Below the pieces are notes generated by a model, which had not been told where the DNA came from, made no database searches, and saw only the letters and a program-made list of their open reading frames with translations. Below are positions 18,134 to 27,708 of a stretch of DNA of 64,000 nucleotides, one piece after another; position 1 is the stretch's first letter; each line of letters opens with the position of its first letter. This DNA is from Candidatus Halobeggiatoa sp. HSG11 (GTDB lineage Bacteria; Pseudomonadota; Gammaproteobacteria; Beggiatoales; Beggiatoaceae): NCBI GenBank assembly GCA_030378105.1, contig JAUCGL010000001.1, positions 43,544-107,543 on the forward strand, given 5' to 3'. The translations under genes and the position numbers were made by a program.

Positions 18134-19560
18134 TACACACCTCCAAATACGTCAATATCAGCAAACACACAGGTTGGTGAAGCATGTCCGACTCGCATAA
18201 TTTGATTTGGTTCACCCTTACCACAGTTAGGAACTCCAAAAACGTTGACAGTATTTTTGTCTCCAACTTTGCTTAAATTTCTCCAAAAAGTAGCTGATAT
18301 ACCTCGATAATTTGGATTTTTTACCACTTGAGTTAATTCTCCATTTTCTATTAATTGTCCCCACTCACAGCCAAATTGAAATTTATTGCGTGAATCATCA
18401 ATTGACCATGAAGAATTAGTTCGCATCAAAATACCTCGTTCAATAGAACCTAACATATTTTCAAAACTACTAGTACCCGGTTCAACGTTAAGATTAGCCA
18501 TTCTATCTATTGGTGGTCGATTCCAAGAGCTGGCTCGGGAATTGGCAACTCCGGCTGTATTGGCTCTGGTCTGTGAAATAGTTCCACCCAATGGAGTTTG
18601 CAAGATACCATTTTGAATAATATAAGTTTTTTTTGCTTCCAAACCTTCATCATCAAAATTATAACTGGCAAATTGATTAGTAACAGTTGGGTCAAATGTT
18701 ACGTTAAGCAATTCCGAACCGTATTGATAGTTACCGAACATGTCCAAGCTAACAAAAGTAGTACCAGCATAGTTTCTTTCATCACCTAAAATTCGGTCTA
18801 ATTCAAGTGGATGGCCGATAGATTCGTGAATTTGCAATATCATTTGATCGGGAGCTAACATAACATCCATACGATTATTTGGACAGTTAGGAGCAGCTAG
18901 TAATTGCAATGCTTCAGTAGCTAAAACCTTACCTTTGCCAATAAAATTTAGCTTATCTAACATTTCTAAGCCACCTTGCTGTCCATTGCTGAAATCCCCA
19001 AAAGTTCGCCGTTGCGTCTCAACTCCCTGATTAGCTATAACTCTTATATTTGGGATAATATATTGAAAATTTTGCTGAATTTCACTGCCAGTATTGGTCA
19101 AATAAATCTGTTCAGTTTGAATTGCTTGTAATGAGACTTCCCAATCAACAATTTTATCATTCAACTTACATTGTTCTGCTTCTTGACGTAATAAATCCAA
19201 TTTGTCATTAGTTGATACACTATCCCAAATCTCTGTTACGGTTGAATTATATTCACCTTGGGCTTGTGACATATTGGTCTTAGTTAAATCAATTACCATA
19301 TGATTACGACTATGTTCAGCCCACATTTGAGCTTTAGCCATAGCTTTCTTTAAACCAGTTTCAGTCAAATCACTGGTTGCTGCGTAACCTAAACCACCTT
19401 TATCAATGACAGTTAACATAACTCCAGTATCATGAGTACGAAGTGGTGGTTCAACAACTTTTTGGCGTACAGATAATTTTTCAGATGTTTCTGTTATATA
19501 ACGTAATGAACAAAAATCGACTGGAGGAATTATATTTTGGAAACGTTGTTTAATGTGCAT
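18133..19560 (-). CDS. tldD: TldD metalloprotease subunit
   Basis: 475 residues. The metal motif is HESIGHPLELDR (HExxxH, about residue 244), with the further Cys ligand expected in the C-terminal GEPNQIMRVGHASPTCVF. It lies immediately upstream of the TldE gene, so both subunits are made from one mRNA. In E. coli tldD and pmbA are at separate loci; here they are adjacent. A small ORF with a strong ribosome site lies divergently 170 bp upstream (see 19733). Confidence 0.93.
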   Translation of the reverse strand: MHIKQRFQNIIPPVDFCSLRYITETSEKLSVRQKVVEPPLRTHDTGVMLTVIDKGGLGYAATSDLTETGLKKAMAKAQMWAEHSRNHMVIDLTKTNMSQAQGEYNSTVTEIWDSVSTNDKLDLLRQEAEQCKLNDKIVDWEVSLQAIQTEQIYLTNTGSEIQQNFQYIIPNIRVIANQGVETQRRTFGDFSNGQQGGLEMLDKLNFIGKGKVLATEALQLLAAPNCPNNRMDVMLAPDQMILQIHESIGHPLELDRILGDERNYAGTTFVSLDMFGNYQYGSELLNVTFDPTVTNQFASYNFDDEGLEAKKTYIIQNGILQTPLGGTISQTRANTAGVANSRASSWNRPPIDRMANLNVEPGTSSFENMLGSIERGILMRTNSSWSIDDSRNKFQFGCEWGQLIENGELTQVVKNPNYRGISATFWRNLSKVGDKNTVNVFGVPNCGKGEPNQIMRVGHASPTCVFADIDVFGGV

Positions 19561-19732
19561 ATATTAAATTGTATTTATGGTTTTTAATTCTTTAAGTTAT
19601 CTGAATATTAAATTATTATATCCTGTTCATACTATTTTTGCTATAGTATACTTATCATTGGGTAAGCACAGGAATTTGTATTTAATCTGAACTAGCATCA
19701 AGCTACTTTACTTAAATTATTGAGGGGGCAGT

Positions 19733-19876
19733 ATGAAATATTATATTTTGGAACTGGATGATGGTGTGCGGACTATCGGTTTTCAACAAAATTTCGGAGT
19801 ACAAGGTTCCCTTGTTTCTATTTGTAAGAAGAACTTGATTCCAATTCTCTCCATGTCTTACAGCGTTAATGTATAG
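19733..19876 (+). CDS. Small ORF of 47 residues, possibly a truncated gene
   Basis: ATG with a strong GAGGGGGC ribosome site 4 nt upstream. The product starts MKYYILELDDGVRTIGF and ends SMSYSVNV. Its stop codon TAG is part of the TATAGC end of the MITE-like repeat at 19872-19955, so the repeat probably truncated a longer gene. It is less AT-rich than the flanks. It could instead be a genuine short peptide made near tldD/tldE. No family recognised. Confidence 0.4.
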   Translation: MKYYILELDDGVRTIGFQQNFGVQGSLVSICKKNLIPILSMSYSVNV

Positions 19877-19955
19877 CATTTCCCAATTAAATAGACTACA
19901 GTTATATTAAGCAAGAATTTTATATTTTTATAGATTTTAATTAAGAATTGCTATA
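19872..19955. repeat. TATAGC-ended MITE-like element, copy 2
   Basis: 84 bp with ends TATAGCATTT and AATTGCTATA and a shortened interior relative to the 105-bp copy at 16629. It overlaps the stop codon of the small ORF at 19733. Confidence 0.7.
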
Positions 19956-19984
19956 TCTAATTAATAAGACAAGTTAAAATAATT

Positions 19985-22822
19985 CTAACCACCGGTGATT
20001 CCATTAATAAAAGTATCAATAAAATCTAAAATCTTGTTCAAAATTTGTTCGCCTAATTTTTTGCGTTTTAATACTGAAGGTTTTTTGCCTTCAATTAATT
20101 CCAATATCTCATCTCGTAGTGGTTCTCTTTCTGAAAGAAGATAGTTATTTATCAATTTTTGGGTTTTTTCTTCAGACAAATTTTCATCTTTTACTAACTG
20201 TTGAAAAGCCTTTTCCTGTTCTTTATCCCAAAACTTATAAAACTCTGATTTTATTTTGTTTTTATCTTTGATTTCAGGAAGATTATCCAAAATAAATTTT
20301 TCTATTAATTCTCGTTTGCTTCTTAAGGCAACTTCTGTATTTAATAAATTATAGATTTCAGTTGGTTCTTCATCAGCATTTGGTTTTAATTCAATCAGTA
20401 GCTGGATAATATAATTTACATTTATTTCATCACGATGGATTAGTTCCAACTCAAAATCTACATCTTCCAAAATAGAAACTTTCTCTTTCTGGCTATCGTG
20501 TTTTACTTTATCGTGAAGGTCAAGATATTTACTTTTATAATCTTCAAACAATTGCTCATCCATTGCCAAATCTTCCCATTTGAAATCAGCAAAGGCTGTG
20601 AGAATATTTTTAGTCCGCATTATCTGTCTAAACGCAGTTATAAACGCCAGTTCCTCATCTTCAGTTCGTAAATTATCAATGTCATTTATTGTGGGAGTTA
20701 TTTCTAACAAATCAGTAAAAGCTGCATTAAATTTATTGACATAAGCTTCGTAAGGCTCCATGATAATTACCTCAACAGCCTCTTTGTTACTGAATAAAGT
20801 AATAGCATCGTCAGTTGATTGTTTTAAATTACGAAAAACAACAATATTGCCTTGTGATTTTCGCTCACCCATTATCCGGTTAGTTCTTGAATAGGCTTGA
20901 ATTAAACCGTGATATTTTAAGTTTTTATCAACATATAATGTGTTCAGTTTCTGGCTGTCAAAACCAGTTAAAAACATGTTAACTACCAGTAAAATATCAA
21001 TTTTACCTTCTTTTACTTGCTTGGAAATATCGTTGTAGTAATTATAAAATGCTTGGTTATCTTTAGTTGAGGAACTGGTATTAAACATCTTATTGTAATC
21101 ATTGATAAATTCATCCAATTTTTCTCTTTTGTCTTGTTGTACTCCATATAATGCTTTGGTTTCTTCAACTACTGAAACTTCTTCTGGAATAAAACCATTT
21201 GTATCAACATCATTGGGTGCATAAGAAAAGATAGTGGCAATTGTTAAATTATGTTGACCAGCTTGCTTTTTTCTTTGTAGAATATCGTAATATTTTATCA
21301 ATGTGTCGATACTATTAATGGCAAATATGCTGGTAAATTCCCGATTATGAGTTTTACGGTTATGATTGGCTAGAATGTAATCCACTATTTTTTCTAATCT
21401 TTCTGGAGATTCCATTAATTCTTCAGTATCAATAGCTTCTACTTCAATATCTATTTCGGTAGCAGTCTTTTTCTTTTTATATTTTCCAACATATTCAACT
21501 GAGAATTTTAAAACCTTTTCATCTCTTATGGCATCGGTAATTACGTATTTATGTAAAGCTTCGCCAAATAGTTCTTTGGTAGTGCGTTTACCTTTGTCAT
21601 TTTTTAAGGCATTTTCTGCAAAAATTGGAGTTCCAGTGAAGCCAAATAATTGAATATTATGAAAAAATAATTTAATTCGTTTGTGGGTTTCACCAAATTG
21701 GGAGCGGTGGCATTCATCAAAAATAAAAATTAAGCGTTCATTTTTTAGCTGTTCCATTTTCAATAAGTACTGATTTTTGCTGATTGCAGTATTTAATTTT
21801 TGAATGGTGGTGACAATGAGTTTGGTATCATTGGCAAATTGTTTGACCAGAGTTTTGGTGTTGTCGGTTCCGTCGATGCAGCCTTTACTAAAGCTGTTAA
21901 ATTCCTTGGTGGTTTGGTAGTCTAAGTCTTTACGGTCAACCACAAAAATGACTTTTTTCACTTCGGGCATGTTCATGATTATTTGGCTGGCTTTGAAGGA
22001 GGTTAAAGTTTTGCCAGAGCCAGTGGTATGCCATATATAGCCGTTTTTGGTGCTGTTTTTTACTCGGTCAATTAATGCTTCTACTGCGTAATATTGGTAG
22101 GGGCGAAGTACCATCAATGTTTTGTCAGTTTCTTTGAGTACGATGTATTTGCTAATCATTTTGGAGAGATGGCAAGGCTCTAAAAATTCATTGCTGAAAC
22201 CATTGATAATATTAGTTAAACGGTTATTTTCTTTATCTGTCCAGTAAATAGTTTGTTTGAAAGATTGATTGCGATTATTGGCATAATATTTTGTGTTAAC
22301 GCCATTACTGATAACAAATATTTGAATATATTGATATAAAGCTGAGTTTGAGCCGAATGAATGGTTTTGATAGCGATTGATTTGTTTAAATGCTTCTTTT
22401 AATTCAATTCCTCTGCGTTTAAGTTCTATTTGTACAAGTGGTAAGCCGTTTATCAATAGAGTGACATCGTAGCGGTTTTTATATTTGCCTTCGATAGTGA
22501 CTTGATTAGTAACTTGATATTGATTTTGACACCAATGTTCGGTATTTAAGAACTCAAAATAAAGATTTTCATCATTATCACGGGTAATATGTTGTTTTTC
22601 TCTTAAAGTTTTTGATTTTTCAAACACAGAACCTTTTTTCAGTAAGTTCATGACTTTTTTAAATTCTGTTTCTGAAAAGGTAACATTATTGTGTTTTTCT
22701 AGTTGTTGCTTAAGGTTGGCAATAAGTGCGGATTCATTTTTTATTTTTACCAAACTATATCCCAATTCTTGGAGTTGGGCAATTAGTTGATTTTCTAGTA
22801 CTTGTTCTGGTTGTTTGCTCAT
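19985..22822 (-). CDS. hsdR: Type I restriction endonuclease subunit HsdR
   Basis: 945 residues from the ATG at 22822 (MSKQPEQVLENQL); an extension to 22927 would run into a repeat. The N-terminal nuclease domain has LVQIELKRRG (the ExK of PD-(D/E)xK, about 140). The helicase motor shows HTTGSGKTLTSF (Walker A, about 270), IFDECHRSQFG (motif II, about 370), LFGFTGTPI (motif III) and QAYSRTNRIMG (motif VI). The C-terminus is helical and charged, for assembly with HsdM/HsdS. It cleaves DNA lacking the host methylation after ATP-driven translocation. Last gene of the hsd operon. Confidence 0.96.
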   Translation of the reverse strand: MSKQPEQVLENQLIAQLQELGYSLVKIKNESALIANLKQQLEKHNNVTFSETEFKKVMNLLKKGSVFEKSKTLREKQHITRDNDENLYFEFLNTEHWCQNQYQVTNQVTIEGKYKNRYDVTLLINGLPLVQIELKRRGIELKEAFKQINRYQNHSFGSNSALYQYIQIFVISNGVNTKYYANNRNQSFKQTIYWTDKENNRLTNIINGFSNEFLEPCHLSKMISKYIVLKETDKTLMVLRPYQYYAVEALIDRVKNSTKNGYIWHTTGSGKTLTSFKASQIIMNMPEVKKVIFVVDRKDLDYQTTKEFNSFSKGCIDGTDNTKTLVKQFANDTKLIVTTIQKLNTAISKNQYLLKMEQLKNERLIFIFDECHRSQFGETHKRIKLFFHNIQLFGFTGTPIFAENALKNDKGKRTTKELFGEALHKYVITDAIRDEKVLKFSVEYVGKYKKKKTATEIDIEVEAIDTEELMESPERLEKIVDYILANHNRKTHNREFTSIFAINSIDTLIKYYDILQRKKQAGQHNLTIATIFSYAPNDVDTNGFIPEEVSVVEETKALYGVQQDKREKLDEFINDYNKMFNTSSSTKDNQAFYNYYNDISKQVKEGKIDILLVVNMFLTGFDSQKLNTLYVDKNLKYHGLIQAYSRTNRIMGERKSQGNIVVFRNLKQSTDDAITLFSNKEAVEVIIMEPYEAYVNKFNAAFTDLLEITPTINDIDNLRTEDEELAFITAFRQIMRTKNILTAFADFKWEDLAMDEQLFEDYKSKYLDLHDKVKHDSQKEKVSILEDVDFELELIHRDEINVNYIIQLLIELKPNADEEPTEIYNLLNTEVALRSKRELIEKFILDNLPEIKDKNKIKSEFYKFWDKEQEKAFQQLVKDENLSEEKTQKLINNYLLSEREPLRDEILELIEGKKPSVLKRKKLGEQILNKILDFIDTFINGITGG

Positions 22823-22865
22823 TTGTCTTGAATTATGATGACTGATATAAGAATAATAATTAAAT

Positions 22866-23000
22866 TGTAGGGTGGATAGAAGCGAAGCGGAAATCCACCA
22901 AAAATTTTCAAAACATAATCTCAACATCTCAACTTAATATGAATAAATTAATCTCTTTGGGTTATGGTGGATTTCCGCTTCGCTTCTATCCACCCTACAA
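22866..23000. repeat. Inverted repeat with 35-bp arms in the hsd operon
   Basis: TGTAGGGTGGATAGAAGCGA... (from 22866) and its exact complement ending ...CTATCCACCCTACA (to about 23000) enclose about 65 bp. A diverged copy is at 27942-28021 (TGTAGGGTGGATAGAATGAA). It separates hsdR from the upstream ATPase gene. Confidence 0.7.
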
Positions 23001-23004
23001 AATC

Positions 23005-23091
23005 AATACCTTTGCCAAATAGATAGTTATTTCGGGAATGGAGTGAAGCGGATTTCCCGAAACAACAAATTTTGAGATTGGCGAAGGTATT
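23005..23091. repeat. AATACC-ended MITE-like element, copy 1
   Basis: 87 bp with ends AATACCTTTGCCAA and TTGGCGAAGGTATT and an inner palindrome TTCGGGAAT...ATTTCCCGAA. Related copies are at 30960, 35540 and 50666. Confidence 0.75.
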
Positions 23092-23119
23092 GACAAAATA
23101 AATCATAATTAAAAGTTCC

Positions 23120-24307
23120 TTAATACAAAAAACCAAATAACCATAGTGGAATGGTATTTTTATAACCAGATTCAATATTATCAATGGCAAGATAAGCATT
23201 GTCTAAACCTTTTATTTGCTTCATATCTTTCGACTGACCGCCCACCTCTATAATTACCTTCTCATCAATCAAAAAATCACCTTTATGGTAATAATGAAGT
23301 TGATGTTTTTGTTGAAGTTGAGAAACTAAAAAACTTTCTCTAATTGCACCTTTATCTGGTTTTGCACAAAGTATAAAAAATAAATTAGGATTATCAAGTA
23401 AAATTTTATTTGGTGTTTGTAAAGTTTTATGTCCTTTGCTTCCTCGTATTAAATTAATTAAACTACCTTTATTCATATAAGTCATATATTTAGATAATGT
23501 TGCCCATGCAACTCCTGTTGCTCCTGACAGCTTAGATTTATTAATTTCATAAGGTGAGGTGCAACATAGCATATAAAGCACTTTTTTTAAGGTGTCCAGT
23601 TTATCCGTTTGGATATTGAATAATGATGCCAAATCACTGTCTATCGTCATATTCACCACTTCTAACAATTTATTACTATATCCAGAAGGGCTTTCTTTAA
23701 AAAAAGGATAAGCACCTGATTCTAAATATTCACTTAACCACTCCAACGGTTTGATTTGGCTCAGAATATCAACAACAATATCTTCATGATTTAAAATAAT
23801 TTCTTTAAATGGATATGATGATAAATGGGCTATGTTTTTAATCGCTAAAAATTCACGGAATGAAAGCACTGGCATATCATAAACTAAGGCTCTTCTGGAT
23901 AAATCACCTATTTCATGCTCTATTTTCATTGCTGAAGAACCAGAAAATATTACTTGTAATTCTGTAAAATCATACATGGCTTTAATGTGTGATGCAAAAC
24001 CACTAATTTTATGAATTTCGTCTAATATTAGTAATTTACCACCATAAGCAGAAAATTCATCGGCAATTTTATGAAGTGATTCTCCAATCATGGCTGGATG
24101 ATCACAAGAAATGTAGAGAATTTTGGAGGATTTATGTTTGGAACTTTTGGCATATTGATGTAAAAGGGTGGTTTTCCCAGAACCTCGTCCACCTTTAATG
24201 CCAATAATTCGTGCTTTAAAATCTATTTCATCAAATAGAAACCTTTTAAAAGATAAAGATTTTTTAGAGAGGAATCTTTTAGATAATTTGGATAATATTG
24301 GAGTCAT
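23120..24307 (-). CDS. AAA_14-family ATPase embedded in the restriction operon
   Basis: 395 residues. Walker A is GIKGGRGSGKTTLLHQ (about 37-52), Walker B KLLILDEIHKI (about 91), then a sensor-type VIFSGSSAMKI. The C-terminal part has a small winged-helix segment (KSKLSGATGVAWATLSKYM) and a nuclease-like strand region (FLIDEKVIIEVGG) typical of AAA_14/DUF4143 proteins. It lies between hsdS and hsdR in the same direction. These ATPases often stand alone with unknown roles; whether it serves the restriction system or is a passenger is open. Confidence 0.85.
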   Translation of the reverse strand: MTPILSKLSKRFLSKKSLSFKRFLFDEIDFKARIIGIKGGRGSGKTTLLHQYAKSSKHKSSKILYISCDHPAMIGESLHKIADEFSAYGGKLLILDEIHKISGFASHIKAMYDFTELQVIFSGSSAMKIEHEIGDLSRRALVYDMPVLSFREFLAIKNIAHLSSYPFKEIILNHEDIVVDILSQIKPLEWLSEYLESGAYPFFKESPSGYSNKLLEVVNMTIDSDLASLFNIQTDKLDTLKKVLYMLCCTSPYEINKSKLSGATGVAWATLSKYMTYMNKGSLINLIRGSKGHKTLQTPNKILLDNPNLFFILCAKPDKGAIRESFLVSQLQQKHQLHYYHKGDFLIDEKVIIEVGGQSKDMKQIKGLDNAYLAIDNIESGYKNTIPLWLFGFLY

Positions 24308-24403
24308 TATAACTTTTAAGTATGAAATACATTTAATAGTTTATGTGATAATACTATGAAATATATTTTATATCAATGAGACATAATTTAGTATTTATAC
24401 AGT

Positions 24404-25630
24404 TCATCCACAAAACATCCGTTGCAACAATCCTTTTTTCCACAGTTCAGTTTTTTTAATTTGGCTGTCAACTGTGTTTATTTTATCGTCAAGTTTGGTT
24501 AGGAAATTGGCTATTTTGGTTTGTTCTTCTATCTTTGGAACTTCAACTTTTATATATCCAATTTCTTTCGGTGACAAATTTGGTGGATCTGTTCCCATTA
24601 TATTGTTTTCAATAGATTTAATTAGCCATTTTTGCTGAAGCATATGGTAAATAAATGTTTTATTTTTTTTACTTACTAACTTTCCAACTCTTTGATTTAA
24701 TAGAGAATTATTAAAAAAATCATCAATTAAAGCAATTTTCAATTTATCATTTAAAATAGGACGAGTTAAAGCAATAACATAATCGCCTTTTTTAAGAATA
24801 AATTTATTATATTTATTTACATAATATTTTGGTAAATAAGATAAATTATCTCTTCTCATTGTTTGTATCCCAACATCTGCTATTTTTATCCATCTTATTC
24901 CTTCATTTGTTGAATCATTACTGGAAAATGCAAAACCATTGAATAAAGAAAATACTTCTTTCAATCTTTTATCTTTCCACTCTGCAAAATCCTCCCCATT
25001 CTCATCTTTAAACCTAATTTCCTGAGAGAAGATTTTTTGCATCATGCCTTTTTTATACTTTTCCAAAAGTGCTTTCTTTTGTTTTAGTTGAGTTATTTTT
25101 TTGTCAACTGTTGTTAGGAAGTTGGCTATTTTGGTTTGTTCTGGGAAAGAAGGAACTAATAATTTTGTTTCTCTAAGAGTTTTTAAGGATAAATTTTTGA
25201 TTGTTGTTCCCGTAAGCTCAGAAATAAAATATTTTTGGACTGTTTGTGTTTTTAGTAAATGAAAATAAAAAGAACAATCATTTTTAAATATAAAATATCC
25301 AATACTTTTTCCTAACATTACGGTTTCATCGTTAAATATGGCCACATTTCCAATAGTGCCGTTTATTGAAATTAATAAAGTATTTTTTGTAAGCCCTTTA
25401 TAATTTGCATTATATTCATTATAAGAAATTTCTTTTGTGTTATCATAAATACAAACTTTTCCTTCAATTAAATTATTACCATTTATAAAATAATAACCAG
25501 TATTTTCAGAATATTTTGGAGTACCATGAAGTCCATCCCCAATTTTTATTGTGATTTCCCCCAACTTCTTACTTTCCCACTCCCCATCAAACTCAGGAAA
25601 CCGCAACTCAGGTATATTTTTCTTATTCAT
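24404..25630 (-). CDS. hsdS: Type I restriction specificity subunit HsdS
   Basis: 408 residues with two target-recognition domains, each ending in a conserved coiled-coil spacer (SFPEQTKIANFLTTVDKKI at about 160-178; KIEEQTKIANFLTKLDDKI at about 368-386). The N-terminus PELRFPEFDGEWESKKLGE is the family signature. The two halves define the two parts of the recognised DNA site. It is separated from hsdM by a repeat-filled gap of 239 bp, longer than usual. Confidence 0.95.
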   Translation of the reverse strand: MNKKNIPELRFPEFDGEWESKKLGEITIKIGDGLHGTPKYSENTGYYFINGNNLIEGKVCIYDNTKEISYNEYNANYKGLTKNTLLISINGTIGNVAIFNDETVMLGKSIGYFIFKNDCSFYFHLLKTQTVQKYFISELTGTTIKNLSLKTLRETKLLVPSFPEQTKIANFLTTVDKKITQLKQKKALLEKYKKGMMQKIFSQEIRFKDENGEDFAEWKDKRLKEVFSLFNGFAFSSNDSTNEGIRWIKIADVGIQTMRRDNLSYLPKYYVNKYNKFILKKGDYVIALTRPILNDKLKIALIDDFFNNSLLNQRVGKLVSKKNKTFIYHMLQQKWLIKSIENNIMGTDPPNLSPKEIGYIKVEVPKIEEQTKIANFLTKLDDKINTVDSQIKKTELWKKGLLQRMFCG

Positions 25631-25655
25631 AATTAAAATGTGATAAATTTATCTA

Positions 25656-25861
25656 GTTCCCACGCACCAGCGTGGTAACTCAGTCAGGACGCACCAGCGT
25701 CCAATTCTTAAAACTGACGCTAGTGCGTCAAGAATGGATTCCAACGCTGGTGCGTAGGAACCAGAAACCAGAAAACCAGAAACCAGAAAACGCTGGTGCG
25801 TAGGAACCAGAAAACCAGAAATATTATGGTAGTCGGTTTCACGTTATTACACCGACCCTAC
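25656..25861. repeat. Palindromic and tandem repeat cluster between hsdM and hsdS
   Basis: At least four copies of ACGCACCAGCGT or its complement ACGCTGGTGCGT lie at about 25671, 25689, 25744 and 25790, one diverged (CTAGTGCGTCA). A short tandem run of AACCAGAAACCAGAA fills 25759-25788. A last palindrome TAGTCGGT...ACCGACCCTA closes the block (25830-25860). Confidence 0.6.
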
Positions 25862-25869
25862 ATTCATAA

Positions 25870-27435
25870 TCAAAAAGGTGCCGAAATATTCAATTCCTTA
25901 CAAAACTTAGCCAGCCCTTTATCAACATCACACATAGAAACCTCCAACCCTCGCAAATCCTCAGCAACAGCCCCAATATCCACAACCTCCTCCTCCTCAA
26001 AAGTATCCACATAACGAGGAATATTCAAATTAAAATCATTCTCCGCAATCTCATCCAAACAAGCCACATAACTATACTTATCCTCAACCTTTCGCTCACG
26101 ATAAACACTAATTATCTTATCAATATCAGCAGGTCGCAACATATTCTGAGTCTTAACCTTATCAAAATGCTGACTACTATCAATAAACAAAATATTATCC
26201 GGATTTTCCCGACATTTTTTAAACACCATAATACAAGTTGGAATCGACGTACCATAAAACAAATTAGCCGGCAACCCAATAACCGCATCCAAATAATTAC
26301 AATCCTTAATCAAATACTTACGAATATGACCCTCCGCCGCACCACGAAACAAAACCCCATGCGGCAACACAATCGCCATCGTCCCATTATCAGCCAAATG
26401 ATAAATCATATGCTGCACAAAAGCATAATCAGCTTTACTCTTAGGAGCCAACTTACCATATTGACTAAACCGATCATCAGTGGTAAATAACTGATTAGCA
26501 CTCCACTTAGCCGAAAATGGAGGATTAGCCACAATCGCCTCAAATTGATGCTCAACATGCTGCGGATGTTCTAAAGTATCCTCCTGTTTAATATCAAATT
26601 TAAGATAATGCACATCATGCAAAATCATATTCATCCGAGCCAAATTATAAGTTGTACGATTTAATTCTTGCCCATAAAAACTACTAACCTCCTCAACCTC
26701 CTTCGCAACCCGCAACAACAAAGAACCCGAACCACAAGTTGGATCATAAACAGCTTTTAACCTAGTTTTCCCAGTAGTGACAAGTTTCGCCAACACCATA
26801 CTTACCTGTTGTGGCGTATAAAATTCCCCAGCTTTTTTCCCAGCCCCACTAGCAAATTGACCAATCAAATATTCATAAGCATCACCCAATACATCAAGTT
26901 CAGTATTTTCAAGTTCAAAATTAATTTTTCCAAGATGAGAAAGCACCTTAGCAATTAGTTTATTCCTTGCCTCAGTAGTTTTACCAAGCTTAGTACTATT
27001 TAAATCCATATCCTCAAACAAATGATCAAAATCCTCTTCACTTTCTGTCCCCATAGTAGAAAGCTGAACATTGTTCAAAATTTCTTGTAAGCTCTCTAAA
27101 ATAAAATTCGATTCACCATTGCCATTACCTTTACTGGCCAATTCATTAAATAACTCAGATGGCTTTAAAAAATAACCAAGTTTTTCCAGAGATGCTTCTT
27201 TAATTGCATCAATATATTCTTTTCCATCTTCACTATCTTCCTTAATTTCTTTGTATGTGATTTCATCAGGTTCCAGAATCTTATTAGCGTAAAGTTCCAT
27301 TTTTTCAGCAAGATACTTATAGAAAATAAACCCCAGAATATAATCCCGAAATTCATCAGCATTCATTTTACCCCGCAACTCATTAGCAATATTCCAAAGT
27401 TGTTGCTCTAATATTTTCTTTTGTTCTTCACTCAT
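25870..27435 (-). CDS. hsdM: Type I restriction methyltransferase subunit HsdM
   Basis: 521 residues. SAM-binding motif I is AVYDPTCGSGSLLLRV (about 222-237), and the catalytic N6-adenine motif IV is VANPPFSAKW (about 302). The N-terminal helical domain begins EEQKKILEQQLWNIANELRG, as in E. coli-type HsdM. It methylates adenine in the site read by HsdS. First gene of the operon hsdM-hsdS-ATPase-hsdR. Confidence 0.97.
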   Translation of the reverse strand: MSEEQKKILEQQLWNIANELRGKMNADEFRDYILGFIFYKYLAEKMELYANKILEPDEITYKEIKEDSEDGKEYIDAIKEASLEKLGYFLKPSELFNELASKGNGNGESNFILESLQEILNNVQLSTMGTESEEDFDHLFEDMDLNSTKLGKTTEARNKLIAKVLSHLGKINFELENTELDVLGDAYEYLIGQFASGAGKKAGEFYTPQQVSMVLAKLVTTGKTRLKAVYDPTCGSGSLLLRVAKEVEEVSSFYGQELNRTTYNLARMNMILHDVHYLKFDIKQEDTLEHPQHVEHQFEAIVANPPFSAKWSANQLFTTDDRFSQYGKLAPKSKADYAFVQHMIYHLADNGTMAIVLPHGVLFRGAAEGHIRKYLIKDCNYLDAVIGLPANLFYGTSIPTCIMVFKKCRENPDNILFIDSSQHFDKVKTQNMLRPADIDKIISVYRERKVEDKYSYVACLDEIAENDFNLNIPRYVDTFEEEEVVDIGAVAEDLRGLEVSMCDVDKGLAKFCKELNISAPF

Positions 27436-27708
27436 AAGGTAATAAAATTCTCAACGTTAAAAACGTAATTGATTTGATAAAGCTTTTAGCTCTTTCCCAA
27501 TGTTGTTAAATTAAGGGCAGACACGTAGGTCTCCCCCTACAAAATCTCGCATGTTAATCGGCTGGATGCTATGTATTCACCCTCCTTGACTTAATGGCAG
27601 CACCCTCCATTCGATATTTTTGATTTGTGTATAACGATGAGAACAGAACTCTTTCGTTTGGGAACACAGTGCCGTTAAAGCTCTGTTTTGAATTGAGGTA
27701 AGATATAC

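Larger units (their letters stand above)
19561..19984. other. Intergenic region between tldD and hsdR
   Basis: Holds the tldD promoter, one small plus-strand ORF (19733-19876) and one TATAGC-ended repeat (19872-19955). Nothing else supported. Confidence 0.5.

Noticed and set aside
22823..22927. N-terminal extension of HsdR
   Set aside because: The extra 35 residues run toward the inverted repeat and are unlike HsdR; MSKQPEQ at 22822 fits the family start.
22948..23199. Minus-strand frame of 83 codons
   Set aside because: It crosses two repeats and overlaps the ATPase gene's end in another frame.
25656..25861. Possible CRISPR array from repeated ACGCACCAGCGT units
   Set aside because: Units are in both orientations with unequal, short spacing, and there are no cas genes in the window.
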